Source: Pseudobdellovibrionaceae bacterium | GTDB lineage: Bacteria > Bdellovibrionota > Bdellovibrionia > Bdellovibrionales > Bdellovibrionaceae | Direction: 5' to 3' | Length of the DNA stretch: 13,122 bases | NCBI GenBank assembly: GCA_014376325.1 | Contig: JACMRP010000066.1 | Span: 1 to 13,122, forward strand | Shown: positions 1 to 6,328 of the stretch, in pieces | Layout: each line of letters begins with the position of its first letter | Position numbering within the stretch: position 1 is the first letter of the stretch | Made by a program: the position numbers and the translations under genes | Notes under the pieces: model-generated | Told to the model about the DNA's origin: nothing | Database searches by the model: none | What the model saw: only the letters and a program-made list of their open reading frames with translations

Positions 1-38
1 CCGGAAAGAACTAAAAGAACTTTGCTCATTTGATTCAT
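1..38 (-). CDS. Start of third gene of the ABC exporter operon (partial)
   Basis: Only the first 12 codons lie inside the window (they read MNQMSKVLLVLS), so the product cannot be identified directly. The ATG at 36-38 follows a strong ribosome-binding site: on the minus strand GGAGG ends 8 bases before it and overlaps the TAG stop of the permease gene (GGAGGTAG). The gap to the permease stop is only 5 bases, so the gene is almost certainly co-transcribed and perhaps translationally coupled. A hydrophobic run begins at once (VLLVL), which suits a membrane or exported protein. In GldA/GldF-type systems the third gene is often the GldG-like auxiliary membrane protein; that identity is inferred from context only. 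A second in-frame ATG lies 3 codons in. Confidence 0.6.
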   Translation of the reverse strand, partial: MNQMSKVLLVLS

Positions 39-43
39 ACGCC

Positions 44-817
44 CTACCTCCAGCGAGTCGATTCAACGACCCGCTCCGCTAAGAAACAGAACAACGCCAT
101 CACGCTGAACAAAAAGACGAAGGCGCTAGTTCGCAAAGTGCCTTCGGCCCAACTGCCCAAGTGAGTATTCATAGATATGTGTTCAAATACTTGCCGGACC
201 GCTTGGCTGTCTGTAAGCTCGGCACCCGCGCCGATAAACCAAATCGATAAATTGAGCGCGATCGATGAGCCGAAAGCGACCAATGCGTTTTCGGTCAGGC
301 TAGAGCAGAACATATCCATCGCGGCGTACGCGGCACCCACCATAAAAATACCGCCGAAAGCAATCAGCAGCGGCACCCAGTTAAACTGCGCGAGTGCACC
401 GGTCGCTAGCGGATATGCGAGGGCCAGTAAAACCAAGCCAAGGACGGCGCCTAGGGCCGCCAGGTATTTGCCAAGGACTATCTGCGCCGAAGTCACCGGA
501 GAAGTTAAAAGCAAATCAAATGTCCGCAGCTTTTTTTCTTCCGCGAACAGGCGCATGGTCAATGCCGGGACGACAAAAATGAGCATCAGGTTCAGGTAAG
601 ACATGTGGCGCAGAAAAACCGCGTAATGAATATTCAGCTGCGACTGCGGCAAATTTTGCTGCATCATATAGTTTTGCAGCAACTGTGAAAATAAATTCAG
701 CTGAATTGGGTACGTCCAGCTCAGCACCACCGAAATTAAAAATGCGACGATGTAAAAACTTGGGCTGGTATAAAAACCCTTCAGCTCTTTTTTGAAGATA
801 ACTAAAGTTCCGCTCAT
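44..817 (-). CDS. ABC-2 type exporter permease, GldF/NosY-like
   Basis: The 257-residue membrane subunit of an ABC exporter in the inner membrane. About six hydrophobic segments are visible, near residues 20-38, 74-88, 113-137, 147-168, 178-197 and 230-247. A cytoplasmic stretch after the second carries the family hallmark: PALTMRLFAEEKK at 84-96, then LLLTSPVT and VLGKYLA at 102-120. This block is typical of GldF-like and NosY-like ABC-2 permeases, where it probably contacts the ATPase. Residues 40-72 form a Gln/Asn-rich, probably periplasmic loop. The ATG overlaps the TGA of the ATPase gene by 4 bases (ATGA at 814-817), and AGGGG lies about 7 bases upstream, so translation is probably coupled. 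The substrate is unknown; gliding-type machinery, lipid or polysaccharide export are all possible. Confidence 0.88.
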   Translation of the reverse strand: MSGTLVIFKKELKGFYTSPSFYIVAFLISVVLSWTYPIQLNLFSQLLQNYMMQQNLPQSQLNIHYAVFLRHMSYLNLMLIFVVPALTMRLFAEEKKLRTFDLLLTSPVTSAQIVLGKYLAALGAVLGLVLLALAYPLATGALAQFNWVPLLIAFGGIFMVGAAYAAMDMFCSSLTENALVAFGSSIALNLSIWFIGAGAELTDSQAVRQVFEHISMNTHLGSWAEGTLRTSAFVFLFSVMALFCFLAERVVESTRWR

Positions 818-1758
818 GGCTGCACCCCTGCCGTATCACTTCCGTAAGTTAATTTTAGGAAAACGTCTTCCAGATCCATTTTTTGCGGACTGAGTTCTAA
901 AAGACCTAAGCCTTCTTTTACGATGCGGGAAGAGATCGCATCCACGACTTCGTCTTCACCACGAAAGTTTACTTCCCAGACTTTGCTGGAACTTCCTTGG
1001 TTGACCGCACCGATGCCGTCGATACCGAGCAAAACTTTTTTTAAGTCCGCAACGTCTTGACGGAAACGCACGGTCAGCCGCCCTTGCCCACGATCACGAT
1101 GAGATAAATTTTCGATAAGATCTTGGGCCACAATCTGACCTTGGTGGATGATGATCACGCGTTCACAGGTCGCTTGGACTTCGCTCAGTATATGCGTCGA
1201 AAGAATAATCGTGTGGTGACCACGAAGTTCTTTGATCAGATCACGAATCTCCGCAACTTGTTTTGGATCCAGGCCCACCGTCGGCTCGTCCAGAATCAAA
1301 ACTTCTGGATCCGAAACTAGCGCCTGAGCAATGCCCACGCGCTGTCTATAACCTTTCGAAAGGTTATGGATCAGTCTTTTCTGTACGCTGCCCAGATTTG
1401 TTTTTTCGAGCGCCATCTCGACCAAACCTTTGATCTTTTCTTTAGGGACTTGCTTCAGTTGCGCTACGTACGTCAGGTAATCACGAACGTACATGTCGGT
1501 GTACACTGGCGGAGTTTCCGGAAGGTACCCGATGCGTTTTTTGACTTCGAGAGGACTTTCGAAAACGTCAAAGCCCGCAATCGTGGCCGTGCCAGAGCTC
1601 GGCGCCATGAAACCCGTGATGATTTTCATCGTCGTGGATTTGCCAGCTCCGTTCGGCCCCAGAAAGCCAACCACCTCGCCCTTATTAACGACGAAGTTTA
1701 ATTTATTAATTGCCCGGCGGGGACCATAATCTTTCGTCAGGTCACGCACTTCAATCAT
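814..1758 (-). CDS. ABC exporter ATP-binding protein, GldA/CcmA-like
   Basis: The nucleotide-binding subunit paired with the permease that follows it. In a 314-residue protein it shows Walker A GPNGAGKST (34-42), signature LSKGYRQR (133-140), Walker B LILDEPT with catalytic Glu158, the GLDP D-loop and the H-loop His189 (STHIL). A C-terminal accessory domain of about 85 residues ends in LEDVFLKLT, typical of ABC-2 drug or Gld-type ATPases. The reading frame is open further upstream, to 1818, but the start at 1756-1758 is preferred: the family alignment begins at MIEVRDLTK, AGGAG sits 6 bases upstream, and the promoter at 1782-1809 lies inside the extension. It is the first gene of an operon of at least three genes. 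Confidence 0.92.
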   Translation of the reverse strand: MIEVRDLTKDYGPRRAINKLNFVVNKGEVVGFLGPNGAGKSTTMKIITGFMAPSSGTATIAGFDVFESPLEVKKRIGYLPETPPVYTDMYVRDYLTYVAQLKQVPKEKIKGLVEMALEKTNLGSVQKRLIHNLSKGYRQRVGIAQALVSDPEVLILDEPTVGLDPKQVAEIRDLIKELRGHHTIILSTHILSEVQATCERVIIIHQGQIVAQDLIENLSHRDRGQGRLTVRFRQDVADLKKVLLGIDGIGAVNQGSSSKVWEVNFRGEDEVVDAISSRIVKEGLGLLELSPQKMDLEDVFLKLTYGSDTAGVQP

Positions 1759-1781
1759 GGAATTCTCCTCTGAATGCCAAA

Positions 1782-1809
1782 ATTCTATTCCCATAGGCGT
1801 GACAGTCAA
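1782..1809 (-). promoter_or_regulatory. Candidate sigma70 promoter of the ABC exporter operon
   Basis: On the minus strand TTGACT (1804-1809) and TAGAAT (1782-1787) are separated by 16 bases; each matches 5 of 6 consensus bases. Transcription would start near 1775, giving a leader of about 17 bases that contains the AGGAG site before the ATG at 1758. It sits in the 78-base gap after the NFACT gene, which runs the same way, so the ABC operon can be expressed separately. Confidence 0.55.
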
Positions 1810-1836
1810 GGTGACCACGAATGAAGCAAGGCGGCA

Positions 1837-3117
1837 TTAAGCGGTAACGACGAAGTGTTTTTCAGAATGGTAGGTCACACGACCCAACTTATCGCCCTTG
1901 ATGGGACGGACGAAGCGACACTCCACGATGACCACCGAATATTTTTGGCCATCGATTAAAGCTTTTGCAGAAATGGACTCTTTCAACACCCAAAGGGCCG
2001 ATTTCTGAATTTCCTCTGAGGAAATCTCTTGGTCGCGTCCGCGATGAATAATTGCGTGGGCCCCGGGATAATCCTTCAAGTGCAGCCAGTAGTCCCAAGC
2101 CTTCGCTCGCCGAAGCAAAGCTAAATTATCCGCCCCTGATTTACCGCAGTAGACGATCGCGCCGCTTTGCAAATGCAACTTTCTACCTTTGGCATCAATC
2201 TTTTCCATAAGGTCGCCAATGTTAGCGCGTTGGCCTTTTGCGGAAGTGCTTTGCTCAAACGTCAGCTTTTCGAGCTTCGCAATTTCTTCGATCACAATAT
2301 CCCGGCGCTTGACGGTGCCGTCGACTTTGGCGGCCGCTTGCTTCGCCTTCTCAAAGACGCTTTGGATATTCGCAAAAACACTTTGTCGAAAATCTAGATA
2401 GGCAAGTGACCACTCCGGCAAATTTTGTGATTTGAATTCCACAACTTGCATGGCCTTCAGCAAATCACCAAGTTCAAAAAGTTTTGCAGAGATATTGCCG
2501 GCAAGCGTTTGTTCAATCTCGCCAAGGGCCTTGCGTTTTTTTTCGATGTCTTTCGTACGCTTTTTTTCCCACTGAACTTTTGGATCGATGGAAGGACGTG
2601 TGCCGCCGCGAATTTCTGCAAGCCACTCTAGATGAATATCGGGGATCGATCTCGGAACCGGCAGTTCGCCCGTCTCGAGCTGCGCTTTGACTTCGCGGGG
2701 CTTTTCCCACGCGATACTTTTACCGCCGGCCTGGACTAAAAGATTGGCCTGTTTCGGAATCAGAATCAGCTCAAGAATCACGGTTTTTTCGGTGTTACCG
2801 AGTTCGATTTTAACTACGCGGCCGAAGGCTTCTTCGAGCCAAATCTTGCGAACGTACAGATTTTTTGCGTGCGAATTAAGAAACAACGCCACGGGCTTGG
2901 GCTTCGGCCCCTTCTTCAATGGATTTTCGCCCGGGAAAACCAGACAAAAGGGATTGCCTGGATTCATATCTAAAATCATCCAGTAGGCGGCATGTGCATG
3001 AAAGTTCAACGCTAGACCGCGGTCACTCGAGGTGATTTCTTGGAGTTGCGCATTGGTCAGTGCCTGATTAAGGCCGTTGACCAAGGTCTTAAGTTCTAAA
3101 ACGCTCATCGCTTTCAT
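1837..3117 (-). CDS. Short NFACT-domain protein (RqcH/Rqc2/Tlr-like)
   Basis: A 426-residue relative of the NFACT family, whose members bind peptidyl-tRNA on split large ribosomal subunits (RqcH, Rqc2) and were once annotated as fibronectin-binding proteins. Residues 4-145 resemble a NFACT-N domain, about 180-300 form a Lys/Glu-rich, probably coiled-coil middle, and 308-426 form the NFACT-R domain, with WDYWLHLKDYPGAHAIIHRG (341-360) matching the family's WLHxKDxPGSHVIIR block and a final GRVTYHSEKHFVV. It is well below the roughly 550-600 residues of classical RqcH, mostly because the N and middle parts are short. Where RqcH has the tRNA-contact Asp-Arg pair, the best alignment gives Gly99-Arg100 (FGRVVKIEL). 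The ATG at 3117 is used here; a second ATG at 3108 is equally plausible and neither has a strong ribosome-binding site. Whether it tails stalled peptides is uncertain. Confidence 0.82.
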   Translation of the reverse strand: MKAMSVLELKTLVNGLNQALTNAQLQEITSSDRGLALNFHAHAAYWMILDMNPGNPFCLVFPGENPLKKGPKPKPVALFLNSHAKNLYVRKIWLEEAFGRVVKIELGNTEKTVILELILIPKQANLLVQAGGKSIAWEKPREVKAQLETGELPVPRSIPDIHLEWLAEIRGGTRPSIDPKVQWEKKRTKDIEKKRKALGEIEQTLAGNISAKLFELGDLLKAMQVVEFKSQNLPEWSLAYLDFRQSVFANIQSVFEKAKQAAAKVDGTVKRRDIVIEEIAKLEKLTFEQSTSAKGQRANIGDLMEKIDAKGRKLHLQSGAIVYCGKSGADNLALLRRAKAWDYWLHLKDYPGAHAIIHRGRDQEISSEEIQKSALWVLKESISAKALIDGQKYSVVIVECRFVRPIKGDKLGRVTYHSEKHFVVTA

Positions 3118-3145
3118 TCAGTTTATTACCGCCCTGCCGATAAAG

Positions 3146-3174
3146 ATCGTATGACAACTGATCTATTGTTTCAA
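3146..3174 (-). promoter_or_regulatory. Candidate promoter of the NFACT gene
   Basis: On the minus strand TTGAAA (3169-3174, 5 of 6) and TACGAT (3146-3151, 4 of 6) are separated by 17 bases, with an expected start near 3139 and a leader of about 22 bases. It overlaps the first codons of the divergent 93-residue gene, so the two genes may interfere in expression. Judged by eye only. Confidence 0.4.
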
Positions 3175-3432
3175 ATCTTTCAGCAGCATCTTCACGAACC
3201 CGATTGCGAAATCGTTTCGCCAAAGGAGTTCATCCAAAAAGTCGTCGGCACTTACGTGTTTCTTCTGACTCGCAAGGGCAATATCCCGGCAGATCAGTTG
3301 GACGGCGTCGTCGAAGACCTACAAAGTGAAGTCCTCGAAATGTTCCGCAAAAAAACTTATGGTTTTTACGACTTGCAGGAATACCGCGCTAGCCTAAAGC
3401 GCCCTTCAAACTCCAACGACGACTCTTTATAG
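3151..3432 (+). CDS. Conserved-looking small protein of unknown function
   Basis: A 93-residue soluble, acidic protein that I do not recognise. It has no signal peptide, no membrane segment and no cysteine pair; its single Cys is Cys19. It looks mostly helical, with an amphipathic helix at about 1-14, another around 22-40 (EFIQKVVGTYVFLL), and an acidic helix at 48-65 (DQLDGVVEDLQSEVLEMF); the tail is Ser/Asn/Asp-rich. It is probably real: it fills the space between the divergent NFACT gene (33-base gap) and convergent phoR (21-base gap), its length is compatible with a complete domain, and its amino-acid composition is ordinary. The ribosome-binding site is weak. Divergence from the NFACT gene gives a possible but untested link to translation quality control. 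Confidence 0.65.
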   Translation: MTTDLLFQIFQQHLHEPDCEIVSPKEFIQKVVGTYVFLLTRKGNIPADQLDGVVEDLQSEVLEMFRKKTYGFYDLQEYRASLKRPSNSNDDSL

Positions 3433-3453
3433 AAATTTTGATCAGGATTAGCC

Positions 3454-4878
3454 TTAAGCCGGTGGAAAAGTGCAGATAAACTCGGCGCCTTCACCGACTT
3501 CGCTTTTTACTCGGACGCTTCCGCCGTGACTGTGCATGATATGCTTCACGATCGCTAAGCCTAAGCCAGTGCCGCCGACATCTCTCGAACGCCCTTTGTC
3601 GACGCGGTAAAAGCGTTCAAACAGGCGGCTGTGATGTTCAAACGGGATTCCGTTGCCGTTATCGATAACGCGCAATACGGTGCCGCCGAAAACATCTTTT
3701 TCCCAACGTATCTGAACAGTTTTACCCGCCGGTATATACTTTACGGCATTAGAAACCAGATTTCTTAAAACCTGCTCAACTTTGCGGACGTCTGCCGGGA
3801 AGCTCGGTATCTCCTCCGCCCCCACGACCATGATGGCTTGATTTTTTTCACGAACCAGAGGCGCTAGCTCCGCGATGATGTGTTCCGAAACTTGAAGTGG
3901 AATCACTGGTTCGATTTTCATTTCGGCGTTCGACTCTAATGCCGAGATGCTGAGCAAATCCGTCACGAGCTCAGTCAAGCGCTCCACGTTTCTTGAAATA
4001 ATTTCGACGAATTTCGGAGCTTGATCAAAATGCCCAGCATTGACGTCAGCCTTTAACGTATCCACGTAACCCTTAATGGAAGTTAACGGGGTTCGCAATT
4101 CGTGAGAAGCGTTGCCCACAAACTCGATTCGCACTAATTCTGCTTTTTTCAATTCTGTAATATCGTGAAAGATTCCGATGGCGCCGTAGACTTCGTTGCT
4201 TTTGCTTTTGCGTAGCGGATTGACGGAAACCGAAAAATACCGGACGTGTTTGTCTAACTTCGTTGCAATTTTGACATCCACGCGGAAGGTTTTGCCTTCT
4301 TTCAGCGCGCGCAAAAATCCGTCATGGATTTCGGGCTGCCGAAAAATATCCGTCAAAGTTAAGGACGTGCTAACTTGATTCGAATTCAAAAAATGCGTCG
4401 CGAACTGAGAGTTAAAGTACATCACCCGCTGGTCCGTCCCCAGGGTGATCAAACCATCCTGAACGGCGCTCATGAAAGCTTGAGTTTCTTCGCGTTCGCG
4501 CTGGAGTTGATCGCGACGCTTGCGAATCTTGCGATGAATCCGGTTCAGCGCATTTTCCATCTGGGCATATTCGCCCATCTCTTCGTCTAATAGATCTTCC
4601 TCATCTTCGTTGTTGTTTTCGAATTTTTTGCTGGCGATTCGAAACGCTTTCAGAATAATTTTATGTAAGGGACGGCTGAACTTCCACGCGATCACGAAAG
4701 CCAAAAGAGTCGTCGCCAAAAAGTATTGCGCGACGATGGACCAAAAGTAAATTTCCCCGAAGGGCCTTGCCGAGCTGATAATGGTCAGACTGATTAAAAA
4801 AAGAAAATTATAAAGGGCAATTTGGTAGACGTAGAACTGCCAGAAAATGCTCCACGGGAAGCGGATGAACTTTTTCAT
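3454..4878 (-). CDS. phoR: Phosphate-regulon sensor histidine kinase
   Basis: A 474-residue inner-membrane kinase that would phosphorylate the PhoB partner encoded just upstream. Two membrane helices (about 14-36 and 44-65) flank a tiny periplasmic loop, as in PhoR. A helical linker follows with a very acidic stretch (ENNNEDEEDLLDEE, 87-100) and a basic helix, then a PAS domain (about 133-240). The HisKA box NASHELRTPL has phospho-acceptor His259. The ATPase part has the N box (RNLVSNAVKY, 372-381), G1 (DNGNG, 406-410), F box (FERFYRVD) and G2 (GGTGLGLAIVKH, 435-446). All catalytic motifs are intact. The ATG overlaps the phoB TGA by 4 bases (ATGA, 4875-4878), so the two are translationally coupled. 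PhoR identity rests on architecture plus the phoU-phoB neighbours. Confidence 0.9.
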   Translation of the reverse strand: MKKFIRFPWSIFWQFYVYQIALYNFLFLISLTIISSARPFGEIYFWSIVAQYFLATTLLAFVIAWKFSRPLHKIILKAFRIASKKFENNNEDEEDLLDEEMGEYAQMENALNRIHRKIRKRRDQLQREREETQAFMSAVQDGLITLGTDQRVMYFNSQFATHFLNSNQVSTSLTLTDIFRQPEIHDGFLRALKEGKTFRVDVKIATKLDKHVRYFSVSVNPLRKSKSNEVYGAIGIFHDITELKKAELVRIEFVGNASHELRTPLTSIKGYVDTLKADVNAGHFDQAPKFVEIISRNVERLTELVTDLLSISALESNAEMKIEPVIPLQVSEHIIAELAPLVREKNQAIMVVGAEEIPSFPADVRKVEQVLRNLVSNAVKYIPAGKTVQIRWEKDVFGGTVLRVIDNGNGIPFEHHSRLFERFYRVDKGRSRDVGGTGLGLAIVKHIMHSHGGSVRVKSEVGEGAEFICTFPPA

Positions 4879-5594
4879 ACGGAGTCCATTTTGACTCGGT
4901 AGCCGACTCCCCGAATGGTCTCGATGTTGTCACTCCAAGTACCAAGCTTTTTACGTAAGCCGAAAACGTGCGTATCGATCGTCCGACCCGTCACGTTGAT
5001 GCCCTCGCCCTGGATATTATCGATTAACTGGTCCCGCGTTAGGACCCGTCCCTGACTTTCCAACATTGTCGTCAGCAATTTAAATTCAGACGGAGTTAAG
5101 TGCAGGAACTCCGACCCCACTTTGACTTCGTACGACTTCAAATTCACGTGAAGCTGGCCGACCACGAGCTGGTCTTTATCCGCGGGAGTTGCTGAGGTGG
5201 CAGCTCCTTGCGAACGACGCAGAAGCGAACGAACGCGTGCTAAAAATACGCTCGGATCGAACGGCTTAGTTAAATAATCGTCCGCACCACGCTCGAGACC
5301 GCTGACGATATCCTGCGGTTCCGTTTTCGCGGTCACCATTAATATATTTGTCGAAGCAGAAGATTTTTTGATCTGTTCAATGAGTTCGTAACCGCTCATA
5401 CCTGGGAGCATCCAATCAAGGACGACCAAATTGTAAACTCCTCGGGAAAGTTCGACTTGAGCGTCTTCGGCAGACGCGCATTCTTGAACCTTGTAGCCCT
5501 GACGCAACAGATGCAACGCCATGAGCTCACGAATCTCTTGTTCGTCTTCGACCACTAAAACGTGAGCGTTAGGCGCCTGCAAATTTCCCACCAT
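4875..5594 (-). CDS. phoB: Phosphate-regulon response regulator, OmpR/PhoB family
   Basis: A 239-residue DNA-binding response regulator. The receiver domain (about 10-125) has the acidic pair Glu16-Asp17, phospho-acceptor Asp60 in VLDWMLPGMSG, Thr88, and Lys110 in LTKPFDP. A winged-helix domain fills about 145-235, with LTPSEFKLL, GRVLTRDQLI and the typical end TIRGVGYRV. The frame is open upstream, but the ATG at 5592-5594 is chosen because AAGGA lies 8 bases before it, at the spacing expected, whereas the ATG at 5601-5603 has that motif directly abutting it. This start lies inside the 3' end of phoU, a 26-base overlap in a different frame. It would bind Pho boxes; a weak candidate lies at 6305-6322 ahead of phoU. 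Confidence 0.9.
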   Translation of the reverse strand: MVGNLQAPNAHVLVVEDEQEIRELMALHLLRQGYKVQECASAEDAQVELSRGVYNLVVLDWMLPGMSGYELIEQIKKSSASTNILMVTAKTEPQDIVSGLERGADDYLTKPFDPSVFLARVRSLLRRSQGAATSATPADKDQLVVGQLHVNLKSYEVKVGSEFLHLTPSEFKLLTTMLESQGRVLTRDQLIDNIQGEGINVTGRTIDTHVFGLRKKLGTWSDNIETIRGVGYRVKMDSV

Positions 5595-6237
5595 GGCGAA
5601 CATCCTTACCCGTAAATGCAAAAATAACGTCTTCCGCGATATTCGTTGCGTGATCGCCCAATCTTTCAAGATTGCGGGCCACCAAAATAATATCTAAAGA
5701 TGCTTCCACATCTTCAGAAGTAATTTTCATATGACCAAGTTGATCTTTAAAAATCTTGTTACGGAATCCGTCCACTTCATCGTCCATCAGCAAAATTCTT
5801 TTTGCGAGATCGACATCGCCCCTAACGAAACAATCCAAAGATTCTTTCACCATAGCGCGAACAACTTCCGACATTTTTGTGACGTCCGCTAAATTATTTA
5901 AAGGCTTACGCGCTAAATAGTCTTTTCCGGTGTAGGCGATGTTCACGCACTGATCACCCATCCGCTCGAGATCGGTATTAATTTTTACGATCGATAAAAT
6001 CATGCGCAGATCTTTTGCCACCGGACCTTGCTTCGCCAGCAAAGAAAGGCATGCGTTATCGACGGCGATGTGGCCTTCGTTGATTTTTTTTTCGATATCA
6101 TGAACGTGATTAAAAGCATCCGCATTGCGCGCCATTAGAGCGACCGTCGCTTCTGCCAGAGCTTTTTCGACGTGACCGCCCATGACTAGTATGAGGCGTT
6201 TGAGCTCGTCTAATTGTGAATCTATCGTTCTTTCCAC
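5569..6237 (-). CDS. phoU: Phosphate signalling regulator PhoU
   Basis: A 222-residue all-helical protein made of two similar three-helix repeats. Each carries the metal-binding E-x-x-x-D motif: LERMGDQCVNIA with Glu91/Asp95, and LERLGDHATNIAED with Glu191/Asp195. PhoU peripherally links the phosphate transporter to PhoR and damps PhoR/PhoB output when phosphate is plentiful; it also affects polyphosphate levels in other bacteria. The start codon is GTG (6235-6237), supported by AGGAG 5 bases upstream (6243-6247 on the minus strand) and by the alignment of the first helix. The length is close to the usual 215-240. It is the first of the phoU-phoB-phoR trio and overlaps phoB by 26 bases. No pstSCAB genes adjoin it here. 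Confidence 0.93.
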   Translation of the reverse strand: MERTIDSQLDELKRLILVMGGHVEKALAEATVALMARNADAFNHVHDIEKKINEGHIAVDNACLSLLAKQGPVAKDLRMILSIVKINTDLERMGDQCVNIAYTGKDYLARKPLNNLADVTKMSEVVRAMVKESLDCFVRGDVDLAKRILLMDDEVDGFRNKIFKDQLGHMKITSEDVEASLDIILVARNLERLGDHATNIAEDVIFAFTGKDVRHGGKFAGA

Positions 6238-6253
6238 TGTGGCTCCTGAATAT

Positions 6254-6282
6254 TAATTACTGATATTGAACTTAAAAGGCAA
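6254..6282 (-). promoter_or_regulatory. Candidate promoter ahead of phoU
   Basis: On the minus strand TTGCCT (6277-6282, 4 of 6) and TAATTA (6254-6259) are 17 bases apart in an AT-rich part of the 91-base gap between the porin gene and phoU. The start would fall near 6247, almost at the ribosome-binding site, giving a very short leader, which lowers confidence. If real, phoU-phoB-phoR can be transcribed without the porin gene. Confidence 0.3.
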
Positions 6283-6304
6283 ATGCCGAATGCGAATCTG
6301 GCGC

Positions 6305-6322
6305 CCTAACAGAAACCTAACA
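6305..6322 (-). promoter_or_regulatory. Pho-box-like 11-base-period direct repeat
   Basis: Two exact copies of TGTTAGG on the minus strand (at 6316-6322 and 6305-6311) are spaced 11 bases start to start, six bases past the porin stop codon and 68 bases before the phoU start. PhoB sites in enterics are 11-base direct repeats of CTGTCAT-like 7-mers, so the period and the TGT start fit, but the sequence differs. No good -10 box lies at the usual 10 bases downstream. Treat as a candidate only. Confidence 0.3.
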
Positions 6323-6328
6323 TGAAAG

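Noticed and set aside
1759..1818. 20-codon N-terminal extension of the ABC ATPase
   Set aside because: It overlaps the promoter boxes, has no ribosome-binding site and precedes the family start; the ATG at 1758 has AGGAG.
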